From: Rhizobium sp. AC27/96
GTDB taxonomy: Bacteria; Pseudomonadota; Alphaproteobacteria; Rhizobiales; Rhizobiaceae
Length of the DNA: 64,000 nucleotides
Reading direction: 5' to 3'
NCBI RefSeq assembly: GCF_001692325.1
Contig: NZ_LXKN01000018.1
Coordinates: forward strand, 248,001 to 312,000
The notes under the pieces are model-generated. The model searched no databases. It was given only the letters and a program-made list of their open reading frames with translations, and was not told the origin of the DNA. Both the position numbers and the translations under genes were made by a program. Positions 44,873 to 54,786 of the stretch are shown here, piece after piece; the first letter of the stretch is position 1, and every line of letters starts with the position of its first letter.

Positions 44873-45370
44873 ATGCTGAGAGTATTACGTGGCGCCGTTC
44901 TTTTGGGTGCCGCTATGACCATCGCAGAACCATCCGCCATGGCCGCCACTGCGACCGGCAATATGAATGTTCGCATCACCATTCAGGCTCAATGCGTGAT
45001 CCAGACCGCCAGTGATCTCGATTTTGGCACCAACGGCGTTATCGCTACCAATATCGACCAGACCAGCACCATCGGCGTTCAGTGCACAACGGGGCAGACC
45101 TACAATATCGGCTTGAGCGCTGGCGCAGGATCTGGCGCGACGACGGCCGTCCGCGTCATGACGGGTCCGGCGTCGGCGACCATAAATTATGGTCTTTACC
45201 GTGACAGTGCACACCTGCAGCCTTGGGGCGTGACGATCGGTACAGACACGGTATCGGACACCGGTAACGGCAGCGTCAAGAATGCTACCGTTTATGGTCG
45301 GGTTCCTCCGCAGGCGACACCTGCTCCCGGCGTCTACACCGACACAGTGGCGATCACCGTCACCTACTGA
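44873..45370 (+). CDS. Spore-coat-U (SCPU) domain pilin, archaic chaperone-usher major-subunit type
   Basis: 165 residues from ATG 44873, seven bases after AGGGGG; ATGs at 44840 and 44867 fit worse. The signal peptide ends at AMAATA. The mature SCPU domain has QCVIQTASDLDFGTNG, a paired Cys in VQCTTGQTYNIGLSAG, NYGLYRDSAHLQPWG and a C-terminal TDTVAITVTY donor-strand-like end. Archaic (Csu-type) pili are built from such subunits. First gene of a four-gene operon. Confidence 0.85.
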   Translation: MLRVLRGAVLLGAAMTIAEPSAMAATATGNMNVRITIQAQCVIQTASDLDFGTNGVIATNIDQTSTIGVQCTTGQTYNIGLSAGAGSGATTAVRVMTGPASATINYGLYRDSAHLQPWGVTIGTDTVSDTGNGSVKNATVYGRVPPQATPAPGVYTDTVAITVTY

Positions 45371-45395
45371 AAACCGAAAAGCCCAGGAGGCCGCC

Positions 45396-46115
45396 ATGCA
45401 ACGCAGGTTGCCACGCATTGCTGCGACTATGCTTTTGCTTCTGAGTACCTACAGCGTGAATGCCGCATCGTTGCGAGTGGCGCCCACCAGCCTTGAGCTT
45501 ATCGCGCCCTCGGGAACCGCCGTCCTCAATCTCGGCAATGATGGGGATCATCCCATCAATGTGCAGCTACGCGTCTTCAAATGGAGCCAGGCGGGCGGCG
45601 TAGAGCGGCTCGAACCGACGAGAGACGTGGTCGCCAGCCCGCCCTCCGCGAAAATGAGCCCGAACGGCCAGTATGTCGTGAGAGTAGTTCGCACGAGCAA
45701 GGCCCCGGTCAGAGCGGAAGAAAGCTATCGGGTCATCGTCGACGAACTGCCGGACGCAACGCGCGCTCGGGCTGGAACAGTTACGCTGATCATGCGCCAC
45801 TCCATCCCGATTTTTTTCAAAAAAGCCGATGTGAAGCCGGCGGATGTCTCATGGAATATCAGCAGACAAGGCAACGGTCTCTTTCTAACCGGAAAAAATA
45901 ATGGCGAAAGCCGCTTCCGGCTGTCGAATGTAACACTAGTACAGGGAGCCACGAAGATCGGTGGTCGCAGCGGCCTGGTCGGATACGTCCTGAGTGGCGC
46001 AACGATGCAATGGCCCATCACGACAGCAAAATCTGTCTCCGGCACTGCGATTACCTTGCAAGGCCAGAGCGATCTTGGGCCGTTCAATGCCAACGTCGCC
46101 GTTACCAAGCGTTAG
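45396..46115 (+). CDS. Periplasmic pilus chaperone (archaic, CsuC-like)
   Basis: 239 residues from ATG 45396 behind CAGGAGG. A signal peptide to about NAAS is followed by the PapD-like two-domain fold: LRVAPTSLELIAPSGTAVLNLGN, NVQLRVFKWSQ and SYRVIVDELPD, which belongs to the conserved G1 edge region. It delivers pilins to the usher. Overlaps the usher gene by 29 bases. Confidence 0.88.
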   Translation: MQRRLPRIAATMLLLLSTYSVNAASLRVAPTSLELIAPSGTAVLNLGNDGDHPINVQLRVFKWSQAGGVERLEPTRDVVASPPSAKMSPNGQYVVRVVRTSKAPVRAEESYRVIVDELPDATRARAGTVTLIMRHSIPIFFKKADVKPADVSWNISRQGNGLFLTGKNNGESRFRLSNVTLVQGATKIGGRSGLVGYVLSGATMQWPITTAKSVSGTAITLQGQSDLGPFNANVAVTKR

Positions 46116-48501
46116 GGCCGGCACCGTTCTTGTAAGCGTCCTTCTTTCGGTTTCGGTGCTGCGTGCTCAGGAAATTCCCAATCTGCCGGCAGCCGCTGTA
46201 ACCGCCGACCAGCCCGCGGGCGTGCGCGACGTCTACCTTGAAGTATTCATCAACAATGTTTCGATGAAGATGATCGGCAATTTCAAACAGCGCCCGAATG
46301 GTTCGCTCGCAGCAACGGCCGAGGAATTGCGCGAAGTCGGCATAAAGCCCCCGGCAGACACCGGCGACGGCAAGCTTATCGAACTCGGCGCCCTGTCCGG
46401 CCTGTCATACCAGGTCGATGACCAAACCCAGCGGCTCTATGTCCAGGCGACCGACAAGGGCCGTACGCCCCACGTCATCAATGTCAGGCAGCAGGAGGAG
46501 AGCAAGATTCCGACACCGCAATCCGGCTATGGCGCTGTGCTCAACTACTCCCTCTTTGCGAGCTCCAACAGTCTGACGAAAAGCGACACCAACATCTTCC
46601 AGGGAATATCCGGCTCGTTCGATGCCCGCATCTTCAGCCCGTACGGCACACTCAGCCAATCCTTCATTGCCGGCTATTCCAACGGCAGTCTCGACGGCTT
46701 GACTCGCCTCAACACCACCTGGAGCTATTCGGATCCGAAAAGGCTGGTCACCTATCGCGCCGGCGATCTGACCACTGGTGGCCTGTCCTGGACGCGGCCG
46801 GTCTATTTCGGCGGCATCCAGTTCCAACGCAATTTCGCGTTGCGCTCCGATCTGGTGACCGAACCCCTGCCCGCTTTCGCCGGAAGTGCTGCCGTTCCTT
46901 CGACCCTCGAGATCTATACGCAGAATGTCAGGACCTATTCCGGCGATGTCCCCGCCGGGCCGTTCGAAGTCACCAACCTGCCCGTCTTCTCCGGCGGAGG
47001 ACAGGCAACCGTCGTGTTGCGCGACAGCCTCGGGCGAGAAACGACACAGACATTGCCGTTCTATTCTTCCAATCTGCTGTTGCGCCAGGGCCTTATGGAT
47101 TTCTCCGCGGAACTCGGCACTCCCCGGCGGAACCTCGGAACGGAATCCGACGACTATGACGGCCGCATCATGGGTGTCGCCACCGCTCGCTACGGGTTGA
47201 CCGATTGGCTGACACTGGAGGGGCATTTCGAAGGCGGCTCGGACCTGCTGAACGGTGGTGCGGGCGTCGCCTTTCCGGTGGGGACCTGGGGTGTGGCCTC
47301 GGTCGCGGGCGCGGCAAGCAAGAGCGGCGACCGGTCCGGCGCGCTTCTGAATGCCTCCCTGGAACTGGACTATGCCAGGTGGTCATTCTATGCGCGCATG
47401 CAGCGTGCCTTTGACGATTACGACGATATTGCATCCGTGTCCGCCAGGCCAACGGCCAGTACCTCGGGAGAGTTTACGATATTCAGCGCCGGCGTGCCGC
47501 GCGCCATAGATCAGGTCACCCTCAGCGTGCCCACGCCGCTCGACCTTTCCAGCCTCAACCTTTCCTACACGCGGCTTGAAAGCGCCGATCGCACCAAGAG
47601 CAATATCGCCAGCCTTTCCTATAGCCAGACGTTCAAGCGCATGACGCTCTACGCCACCGCGTTTACCGACCTTGAGGACCGCAGCAATTTCGGCATATTC
47701 GCCGGAATTTCAGTCCCCTTCGGCGGCAACATCAATGCAAACACCGGCGTTCAGAGCGGCCCGAACGGTCTCGATGTCGTCGCCGATGTCTCGAAGTCGC
47801 TGCAGCAGGAAAATGGCAGCTTCGGCTGGCGGCTGCGTACATCCGAAGGCCAGGACACCAACCGGGAAGCAGCAGTCAGCTATCGGGCGCCCTTTGCCCA
47901 GTTCGAGGCCGGCGTTCAGCAGCAGGATAAGGACGCCCGCGCCACGGCACGAATGGATGGCGCCATCGCCGTGGCCGGGGGAAGCGTCTTTGCCACCAAC
48001 CGCATCAATGATGCATTTGCTGTTGTCGATGTCGGCGCCCCTGATGTTGAGGTTCAGCAGCAGAACAGGCCTGTCGGCAAGACCAATCAAAGTGGCCGCA
48101 TCTTGGTGCCCAACCTAAATTCCTACGAGCCGAACACGGTCTCCTTCGATCCGAAGAATCTGCCTGTCGATGCCGATGTGCCGGCAACCAAGGAAATCGT
48201 CGTTCCGGCCGACCGCAGTGGCGTCGTCGTCAAGTTCGGCGTGGCTGAAGCGCCGCAGGCGGCGCTTGTTACGATCGAGGACAAGACCGGTGCATTCCTG
48301 CGTGCCGGCCTCACCGGCAAATTGCAGGGCGCGGATGAGGAGTTCGTCATCGGCTATGACGGCCAGGCCTATATTCGCGGCCTGCACGGGCAAAACACGA
48401 TCGAAGTCTCCCTGGAAGACGGAACGAAGTGCCATGCCCAGTTTGCCTACAAGCCACAGCGGGGACAGCAGGTCGTGATCGATAATGTCAGGTGTTTTTG
48501 A
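46087..48501 (+). CDS. Outer-membrane pilus usher (archaic, CsuD-like)
   Basis: 804 residues from ATG 46087, inside the end of the chaperone gene; a start at 45994 would lose the signal peptide. Signal peptide ends near VLRAQ. Then the N-terminal chaperone-binding domain (DVYLEVFINNVSMKMIGNF), the 24-strand barrel with plug, and the C-terminal domains ending in VVIDNVRCF. Barrel blocks include GSFDARIFSPYGTLSQSF and YSQTFKRMTLYATAFTD. It secretes and assembles the pilus. Confidence 0.9.
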   Translation: MPTSPLPSVRAGTVLVSVLLSVSVLRAQEIPNLPAAAVTADQPAGVRDVYLEVFINNVSMKMIGNFKQRPNGSLAATAEELREVGIKPPADTGDGKLIELGALSGLSYQVDDQTQRLYVQATDKGRTPHVINVRQQEESKIPTPQSGYGAVLNYSLFASSNSLTKSDTNIFQGISGSFDARIFSPYGTLSQSFIAGYSNGSLDGLTRLNTTWSYSDPKRLVTYRAGDLTTGGLSWTRPVYFGGIQFQRNFALRSDLVTEPLPAFAGSAAVPSTLEIYTQNVRTYSGDVPAGPFEVTNLPVFSGGGQATVVLRDSLGRETTQTLPFYSSNLLLRQGLMDFSAELGTPRRNLGTESDDYDGRIMGVATARYGLTDWLTLEGHFEGGSDLLNGGAGVAFPVGTWGVASVAGAASKSGDRSGALLNASLELDYARWSFYARMQRAFDDYDDIASVSARPTASTSGEFTIFSAGVPRAIDQVTLSVPTPLDLSSLNLSYTRLESADRTKSNIASLSYSQTFKRMTLYATAFTDLEDRSNFGIFAGISVPFGGNINANTGVQSGPNGLDVVADVSKSLQQENGSFGWRLRTSEGQDTNREAAVSYRAPFAQFEAGVQQQDKDARATARMDGAIAVAGGSVFATNRINDAFAVVDVGAPDVEVQQQNRPVGKTNQSGRILVPNLNSYEPNTVSFDPKNLPVDADVPATKEIVVPADRSGVVVKFGVAEAPQAALVTIEDKTGAFLRAGLTGKLQGADEEFVIGYDGQAYIRGLHGQNTIEVSLEDGTKCHAQFAYKPQRGQQVVIDNVRCF

Positions 48502-48516
48502 GAGGGAGCTGGAAAA

Positions 48517-49482
48517 GTGTTTCGTTCGATTACCTTTCTGCTCGTCCTGTTGCTGCCCTCGTTCGCCCTTGCGCAAAGCTGCAGTTTCAGTGTGGCCAAC
48601 GTAAATTTCGGTCCCGTCGATACCCTGTCCAACAACCCCGTCAACACCACGTCGACATTGACCGCCAGCTGTACGGGAGGCTTGCTGGATATCGGCAGGC
48701 GCCTGCTGATCTGCCCGAATATGGGCACAGGCAGCGGTGGCGCGACATCGGCAACCGCCCGGCAGATGCTGAACGGAACCAATCCATTGAACTATCAGCT
48801 TTATTCCGATCCGGGCTACAGTGTGATCTGGGGCTCGAACACATGGTCCTATCCAGCGCGCGCGCCGGCCTATGCCCTGACCATGGCTTTGCTTAGCGGA
48901 GGTTCATTGATCGGGGCTTCTGGCAGCTTCACCGTATATGCCTCCGCTCTGGGCAACCAACCGACGGCGGCGACGGGGGCTTTTACGTCCAGTTTCTCGG
49001 CTGCCGACACCACTTTCATTTACGGCTACAGCAGCGCCACCACCTGCGCAGCTCCCTCGGGAACCCTGGGATCAGCTCCCTTTACCGTCAATGCAAGTGT
49101 TGCCGCTAACTGCCTGATCAATATCCAGAATATCGACTTCGGCACGCAGGGCGTATTGAGAACCAACGTCGATGCCACGGGCTCGGTGACTGCGACCTGC
49201 ACGCCGGGCACGACCTATACGATCTCGCTGAATGGCGGCACGGCGAATGCCGCCCCGACGGCGCGGAAGATGGCGAAGGGCGCGGAGACGGTGACCTACG
49301 GCCTCTACAAGGATCTGAACCGGCTGCAGCCGTGGGGAGATGCCAGCACGCCCGGGAGCACCGTCGCTGGAACGGGAAACGGATTGGCTCAACTTTTGAC
49401 GGTCTATGGCCGTGTACCGCCGCAGACGACGCCCTCTCCTGGTGTTTACACCGATACGGTGATCGTCACCTTGACCTACTGA
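48517..49482 (+). CDS. Two-domain SCPU protein, probable pilus tip adhesin (CsuE-like)
   Basis: 321 residues from a GTG start preceded by GGGAGCTGGAAAA. A signal peptide ends at ALAQS. Two SCPU domains follow: about 20-170 (CSFSVANVNFGPVDTLS) and about 180-321 (NCLINIQNIDFGTQG, YGLYKDLNRLQPWGD, ending DTVIVTLTY). In the Csu system the two-domain subunit is the tip adhesin. The second domain is close to the 45-kb pilin, especially GRVPPQ(T/A)TP(S/A)PGVYTDTV, suggesting duplication within the operon. Confidence 0.85.
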   Translation: MFRSITFLLVLLLPSFALAQSCSFSVANVNFGPVDTLSNNPVNTTSTLTASCTGGLLDIGRRLLICPNMGTGSGGATSATARQMLNGTNPLNYQLYSDPGYSVIWGSNTWSYPARAPAYALTMALLSGGSLIGASGSFTVYASALGNQPTAATGAFTSSFSAADTTFIYGYSSATTCAAPSGTLGSAPFTVNASVAANCLINIQNIDFGTQGVLRTNVDATGSVTATCTPGTTYTISLNGGTANAAPTARKMAKGAETVTYGLYKDLNRLQPWGDASTPGSTVAGTGNGLAQLLTVYGRVPPQTTPSPGVYTDTVIVTLTY

Positions 49483-49558
49483 ACTGGAATAGCGACACGC
49501 GGAGACATCCGGCCGGATCAAATGCCGCGTTGTCTAGCGCCGGACGCTTGCAGCTCCA

Positions 49559-51367
49559 TCACGCTGCATCCGCGCCACCTGAGCCATGGTCGCCGTCTCC
49601 CGCAGTCGGTGCCGTTGTCTTTTCCGAGGGTAAGTCGGAAGCGCAAACCAGATTGCGGCCGTTACGCTTTGCTTGATAGAGCCGCCTATCTGCAACAATG
49701 GCTAATTCTTCCCAGTGGTCGAATGTGCATTGAACCCGCCAGTCGACGCCGAAGCTGGCTGTGACCGTCAGCTGATGCTCTTCGTTGATGATGGTTTTCG
49801 CCAGTGTCTCCCGCAGCCGTTCCGCAGCTGCCTGTGCGGATGCCTCGGTGACGTCCGTCAAGACGATGATGAATTCCTCGCCGCCATAGCGAGCGAACAG
49901 ATCCTGCGAGCGAAGGCACGGGGCCAGGATCTCCGCTGCCCTTTGAAGCACCAGGTCTCCGACAAGGTGGCCATACCGATCGTTGATCGACTTGAAATGG
50001 TCGATGTCGAACATGATGACTCCGATGCCGCGGGAACCGCCTCTCGGCACAGTCAGCAATTCCCCAACTGCCTCACCAAGGGCACGACGATTGAGGAGAC
50101 CGGTCAGCGCATCCGTTTGAGAGAGGCGTCGCAACTCCTCCGTCATCGATTTGCGTTCCATCTCCAGATGCCGCTTGAGGCGCTGTTGTTCCCGAAGCAG
50201 ATCGAGCCGCTGGAACATCTCGCGCACTTCATGCCCTGCGTGAGGCATCGGTGTTGGCTGCGCGAGATTGCCGGCCGCGATATCGTCGATCTGCCGAATA
50301 GCCGCAAGCATAGGCCGGAAAAGCGATCGTCCGAGCAGATAGGCCAAGCCGACGACCACGGATATCGCCACGCCGGCCAGAAGCGTCGAAACCAGCATGG
50401 TGTTGAAGGCTTTTTCGCGCGCGGTCTCCAGGGAAGTGAGCGCCGTCTCCTCGATCAATTCGCGCAGGACTTCGGTAGATTTCATGCCCGGAACGTATTT
50501 CGCGGTAAATTCTGCTGGGGTTGGCGAATTGTTGCCATTCAATCCAAAGGCAACCCGTTGGGCATAGGGCAATGAGCCGGAGAAATAGTTTACCGTTACC
50601 TGATCCAGCAATTGCGCAATGGCCTTGGACTCCAGGGTAGCAGGTGCATAGGTCTTCAAAAGCGCGTTCACCTCGAAAAGCCGGTTCAACTCGCTGTTGA
50701 ATGCCGCCCGGTAATGCGAGCGCGCCTGCCCCTCCGAAGTCATCATCATGACGACATAGGACCCCACTCGTCCGGCTCGCTCCCTCAGCGTTCCGGCCAT
50801 GGAGGTCAACATCACTTCGGCACCAGTTTCGGGCGCCAGCGCGATAATCGACCGTCCCGCAACGTCGCGATAATCCTGGGCACGGTCCGCAGCGCGGAAC
50901 ATGGCCTGGATCGCTTCGGCTATCTTTGCGCCGCTGCGTTCGCTGCGCGGAGTTGCCGCCGCCGCGTCGACGGCGGCCCTGCCGGCTTGCAACTGGGCCT
51001 TAACCGCCATGAACGAGCTGCGCATCTCCGGTGATGCGCCTATTTCCGTCTGAAAAATAGTCTCGAGCAGCGCGACATCGTGGTCGGTTTGTTTCCGGCT
51101 CTCCAGCAGGGCGGCCGTAAACTCAGGCCGTTGCGCATCGGAGGCACCCATGAGGCTGTTTGCAGGCCCACGTTCTCGCGAAATCGCGGCAGCGGCATGC
51201 AGGGCGACATGAAAGCGATTGAACTCCGTTACGCCCCGCCTGTAGTTATTGTAGTCCGACAAGCTGAAGACAATCGTCGAGCCGGCCATTATCAAGCAAA
51301 CCATGATAACGGCTATGGCCCCTATCCATTGCAGCTGTTGAATTTTAAGCCGCCACAAGAAATGCAC
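49559..51367 (-). CDS. Membrane diguanylate cyclase (NIT sensor, HAMP, GGDEF)
   Basis: 602 residues. Membrane segments at about 14-36 and 325-348 flank a periplasmic nitrate/nitrite-sensing-like (NIT) helical domain (AAISRERGPANSLM, TSMAGTLRERAGRVGSYVV). HAMP-like linker at about 350-400, then GGDEF from about 420: DALTGLLNRRALGEAV, MFDIDHFKSINDRYGHLVGD, active site RYGGEEF, and an RxxD product-inhibition site (RSQD) five residues before it. Makes cyclic di-GMP. Convergent with the pilus operon. Confidence 0.92.
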   Translation of the reverse strand: MHFLWRLKIQQLQWIGAIAVIMVCLIMAGSTIVFSLSDYNNYRRGVTEFNRFHVALHAAAAISRERGPANSLMGASDAQRPEFTAALLESRKQTDHDVALLETIFQTEIGASPEMRSSFMAVKAQLQAGRAAVDAAAATPRSERSGAKIAEAIQAMFRAADRAQDYRDVAGRSIIALAPETGAEVMLTSMAGTLRERAGRVGSYVVMMMTSEGQARSHYRAAFNSELNRLFEVNALLKTYAPATLESKAIAQLLDQVTVNYFSGSLPYAQRVAFGLNGNNSPTPAEFTAKYVPGMKSTEVLRELIEETALTSLETAREKAFNTMLVSTLLAGVAISVVVGLAYLLGRSLFRPMLAAIRQIDDIAAGNLAQPTPMPHAGHEVREMFQRLDLLREQQRLKRHLEMERKSMTEELRRLSQTDALTGLLNRRALGEAVGELLTVPRGGSRGIGVIMFDIDHFKSINDRYGHLVGDLVLQRAAEILAPCLRSQDLFARYGGEEFIIVLTDVTEASAQAAAERLRETLAKTIINEEHQLTVTASFGVDWRVQCTFDHWEELAIVADRRLYQAKRNGRNLVCASDLPSEKTTAPTAGDGDHGSGGADAA

Positions 51368-51566
51368 TCCGCAAGCAAATATCCGGTTCAGATTACACCA
51401 GATTTGATAGAATCTTCACTTAACGAATAGACCTAAATATTTCTCCCACACGCCCTGCCGCCTCCGCGTTTCGCAGCAGGTCTTGGCCGTGGTCCATGAA
51501 TATTAAGCGATGGGAACAAATTGCGGCGAAACGCAGGAAGCTTAAAGTGTTCGTCGTCGCGAAGAC

Positions 51567-51881
51567 TTAATTTTGCTCGAAAACCGGGGGCAGAAGGTTC
51601 GCGCGTGCCGAATAATGCGGCTGGCCGACCACGTGTGAGATCATCAAAGCGTAGACCAGAATCGAACCGAGGACGATGGCTATGCCGTTGAGCGGAAGGT
51701 TCGTTGTGGCGGGGGCGTTGGGCGGGGTAATCTTCGGCGCATTTGCAAGCGGGCGGTTGATGTCAGACTTTGGCGTCGCTTTAAGGGGGATCTGCAACTC
51801 CTGTTCCAAGCGCGCTTGTGCGTCGGTGCGCTTGCCATATTTCATCAAGGGCCTGAACTGGATGATTTCGCCCATTTTCAT
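51567..51881 (-). CDS. Hypothetical single-membrane-segment protein
   Basis: 104 residues. A basic N-terminal half (MKYGKRTDAQARLEQELQIPL), a Pro-rich stretch (KITPPNAPATTNLPL), then one membrane segment (IAIVLGSILVYALMISHVV) and a short tail. No family recognised. Twenty-one bases downstream of the next gene in the same direction, so the two probably form an operon. Confidence 0.55.
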   Translation of the reverse strand: MKMGEIIQFRPLMKYGKRTDAQARLEQELQIPLKATPKSDINRPLANAPKITPPNAPATTNLPLNGIAIVLGSILVYALMISHVVGQPHYSARANLLPPVFEQN

Positions 51882-51902
51882 AGGCTCCCTTTTATCGCGC
51901 GG

Positions 51903-52181
51903 CTATTGGCCATTGTCCTGATTACTATCAGTATCAGTAAAATCGACGCGAACGACAATCTTTTCTGGCCGGTCTCCGCTATGCGGAACTATTACAGTAA
52001 CGATGCAGCGATTTTCACGCGGCTTGACGGATAATAGCCGCCCTTTTGTCTTTGACAGAACCTGGTCAGCGGCATTCGAGCAATCCTGGATTTGGTCGCC
52101 GGATTGAACAACCTGACCCTGCCCCGCCAATACCGGGCCTGCTATCGAGATTCCGACAAGTGCTGCTGAGATCCTGATCAT
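51903..52181 (-). CDS. Small secreted protein, possibly PepSY-like
   Basis: 92 residues from ATG 52181, where a clear signal peptide (MIRISAALVGISIAGPVLAGQG) begins (cleavage after LAG). The mature part (QVLSKTKGRLLSVKPRENRCIVTVIVP, then a basic/acidic tail) has the strand-loop pattern of PepSY domains, but the match is by eye only. One Cys pair may form a disulfide. Confidence 0.55.
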   Translation of the reverse strand: MIRISAALVGISIAGPVLAGQGQVVQSGDQIQDCSNAADQVLSKTKGRLLSVKPRENRCIVTVIVPHSGDRPEKIVVRVDFTDTDSNQDNGQ

Positions 52182-52435
52182 TACAGCAGTATATCCCAAC
52201 AGGGGCGCGGAGGCGACCTTGGTCGGCAAGAAAGCCAGCCTTTTGCATGATCTTTTCGTTGCCTGTGGCCTAGCCGCCAATGATGCTGCTTGCGCGTTGT
52301 CCACCGGGCGCGGTTACACGCTCTAGTGGACATTCCGAGAGAATTCGTGGATGGAGATGCGGCGAAGCTTTTTGGCTTTGCGCAACATGTCGTTCAAAGC
52401 ACCGCTATATCAACCATTCGCTACAAAGGCCTGCC

Positions 52436-52981
52436 ATGCTTACTCTCGAAACGTCTCGGCTCATTCTGCGGCCATGGCAGGATCGTGATCGTGAGCCTTT
52501 TGCAGCCATCAATGCCGATGCCGAAGTGAGGAAATACTATTATCCGAGCCTGCTGACGGCGGCTGAGACGGATGAGCTGATCGATGAAGCCAATGAACAG
52601 TTGGCAGAGGACGGATACGGTTTCCTCGCCGTCGAACGGAAGGCCGATGGTGCGCTGATCGGCGGCGGCGGTCTGTCCCGTCCCGGACCGGAAGTGCCCG
52701 GTGATTTCGCGCTGGAGATCGGCTGGATTCTCGGGCGCGCCTATTGGCGCCAGGGCTACGCCACGGAGATCAGCCGTTGCTGGCTTGATTTTGCCTGGCG
52801 GCAGTTGGAGGCCGATTGCCTCATCGGCTACACCTCGGACATCAATCTTCCCTCCCGGCAGGCGATGGAAAAGATCGGCATGGTTCGCGTCGAGGATGGC
52901 GATTTTGACGATATCACCGTACCGCCGGGACATATTCTGCGGCCACATGTGCTCTATCGCATCGACAGGCCGGCGCCGTAG
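52436..52981 (+). CDS. GNAT-family N-acetyltransferase (RimJ/RimL type)
   Basis: 181 residues from ATG 52436; the open frame extends upstream to 52280 without conserved sequence. Features: LETSRLILRPWQDRDREPFAA at the N-terminus, then ALEIGWILGRAYWRQGYATE with the acetyl-CoA-binding loop, and NLPSRQAMEKIGMVR. It should acetylate an amine or a protein N-terminus; substrate unknown. Confidence 0.9.
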   Translation: MLTLETSRLILRPWQDRDREPFAAINADAEVRKYYYPSLLTAAETDELIDEANEQLAEDGYGFLAVERKADGALIGGGGLSRPGPEVPGDFALEIGWILGRAYWRQGYATEISRCWLDFAWRQLEADCLIGYTSDINLPSRQAMEKIGMVRVEDGDFDDITVPPGHILRPHVLYRIDRPAP

Positions 52982-53060
52982 ACACCGCAAGTAGCAGACG
53001 CGGGGTCGGGCCGCCGATCACGACCTTGCGCCGCCGAGGCATTCACGCGACAATTCCCCC

Positions 53061-54020
53061 ATGAGCATACCGACAATCCATCCCTTCGCCTTCGATCCCA
53101 CCTATGGCCTTAAGCTCGAGCAGTTACGCGCCATCGAGCCACCGCAAGTGCCTGATGGGTTCGATGATTTCTGGCAGAAGCGCTACACCGCCGCCATTGC
53201 AGTCGACCCGCAGCCAAGACTTCGCCATAGCAAACCGCACCATGACAAGTGGCATGTCTTCGATGTCAGCTACACCTCCACCGATTCAATTCAAATCAAC
53301 GGCTGGCTTCTTATTCCAAGGCATGGGCAGGTCAGTCGTGGCCTTGTTGTCGGGCATGGCTATGGCGGCAGGGACCAGCCCGACTTTGATCTTCCTCTAC
53401 AAGAGACGGCGGTGCTGTTTCCGTGTTCACGCGGCCTGTCCCTCAGCGCCACTCCGGAAATTCCGGCAGATGCGCCGAGCCATGTTCTGCATGGCATAGA
53501 GAGCCGCGATACCTATGTCATCGGCGGCTGTGTCGAAGATCTCTGGCTTGCGGTTTCGGCGCTGGAGACGCTTTATCCCTGGATTGCCGGTCATATCGGC
53601 TATAGCGGCATCAGCTTCGGGGGCGGCCTCGGCGCTCTGGCAATTCCTTTCGATGCGCGCATCGATCGCGGCCATCTGATGGTGCCGACCTTCGGCGATC
53701 GGAAGGCTTGGCTGACCTTGCCCACCGTCGGCAGCGCCGACTCGGTCCAGGCCTATCAGAAGCAACATGGAAGCGTGTTTGAGACGCTGCGCTTCTTCGA
53801 TGCCGCCATCGCTGCAAGCCGCATCAAGGTGCCGATGCTGATTGCTCCGGCTCTTTTCGATCCCGCGGTTGCGCCGCCCTGCCAGTTCGCCGTCGCAAAT
53901 GCGACGCAGAAGTTTAACGAAATCTTCATTCTCGACGCCGGTCATTTCGAATACACTGGCATGGAGGAGCAGAACGCAATTCTGCGAGACAAGGTAGGGC
54001 AATTTTTCAAGGTGTCATGA
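53061..54020 (+). CDS. Acetyl xylan esterase/cephalosporin-C deacetylase family hydrolase
   Basis: 319 residues with AXE1 features: early VPDGFDDFWQKRYTAA, GLVVGHGYGGRDQPD (oxyanion region), nucleophile Ser in GYSGISFGGGLG, Asp in LFDPAVAPP and His in LDAGHFEYTG. No signal peptide, so it is cytoplasmic and probably deacetylates imported acetylated sugars. Its stop overlaps the next start (ATGA), giving a two-esterase operon. Confidence 0.88.
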   Translation: MSIPTIHPFAFDPTYGLKLEQLRAIEPPQVPDGFDDFWQKRYTAAIAVDPQPRLRHSKPHHDKWHVFDVSYTSTDSIQINGWLLIPRHGQVSRGLVVGHGYGGRDQPDFDLPLQETAVLFPCSRGLSLSATPEIPADAPSHVLHGIESRDTYVIGGCVEDLWLAVSALETLYPWIAGHIGYSGISFGGGLGALAIPFDARIDRGHLMVPTFGDRKAWLTLPTVGSADSVQAYQKQHGSVFETLRFFDAAIAASRIKVPMLIAPALFDPAVAPPCQFAVANATQKFNEIFILDAGHFEYTGMEEQNAILRDKVGQFFKVS

Positions 54021-54745
54021 ACCGAGAATATCTGCGCTGGTACAGCCCGCGGCTGGAACGAGACATGGAGCTGCTGGTGTTCGGCCATGCAGGCGCCAAA
54101 GTCCTGATGTTTCCGACCAGAGACGGGCGCTTCTGGCAATATGAGCAGATCGGGATCGTGGCCAGCCTCGCGGAAAAATTGAACGCGGGACATCTTCAGC
54201 TTTACTGTATCGAGGGGCTCGCCGGCGAAACCTTTTACGGGTCGGCTCGCCATCCGGCCGAGCGCATTCGCCGTCACAGGGCTTTCGAGGAATATATCCT
54301 GAATGAAGTGCTGCCCTTGATGGCGGAAAAGAACCCGCATGATTGCACCATCGTCCATGGCTGCAGCCTCGGGGCCTTCCAGGCCGCAAGCCTGGTCTTT
54401 CGCCACCCTCACCTCTTTCGTAAACTCGTCGCCTTCTCGGGCCGCTACGACCTGACGATGCAGGTGGAATCCTTCAGTGATCTCTTCGACGGCTATTACG
54501 ACGACGACATCTATTTCCACACACCGACGCACTTCCTGCCCGGACTAGGCTCGGACTGGCATTTGGAAAAGCTGCGGCAGGTCGATATCGTTCTCACGAT
54601 CGGCGATGCCGATCCGTTTCTAGCCAACAACCGCCATTTGAGCCATCTCCTGGCCAGCAAACAGATCGATCATCGTTTGCATGTCTGGGATGGCCGAGCG
54701 CATCGCGCAGGCGCCTGGCGCAGGATGGCGCCGCTCTATATTTGA
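54017..54745 (+). CDS. Esterase-family alpha/beta hydrolase
   Basis: 242 residues. Esterase-D-like: ERDMELLVFGHAGAKVLMFPT, nucleophile Ser in VHGCSLGAFQA, and acid/His candidates in TIGDADPF and WDGRAHRAGAW. Cytoplasmic. Translationally coupled to the acetyl-esterase gene, suggesting joint action on an acylated substrate. Confidence 0.85.
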   Translation: MNREYLRWYSPRLERDMELLVFGHAGAKVLMFPTRDGRFWQYEQIGIVASLAEKLNAGHLQLYCIEGLAGETFYGSARHPAERIRRHRAFEEYILNEVLPLMAEKNPHDCTIVHGCSLGAFQAASLVFRHPHLFRKLVAFSGRYDLTMQVESFSDLFDGYYDDDIYFHTPTHFLPGLGSDWHLEKLRQVDIVLTIGDADPFLANNRHLSHLLASKQIDHRLHVWDGRAHRAGAWRRMAPLYI

Positions 54746-54786
54746 GACCGCCCTACGGGCTTGATCAGTAGTCGCTGCCAGTCAAA

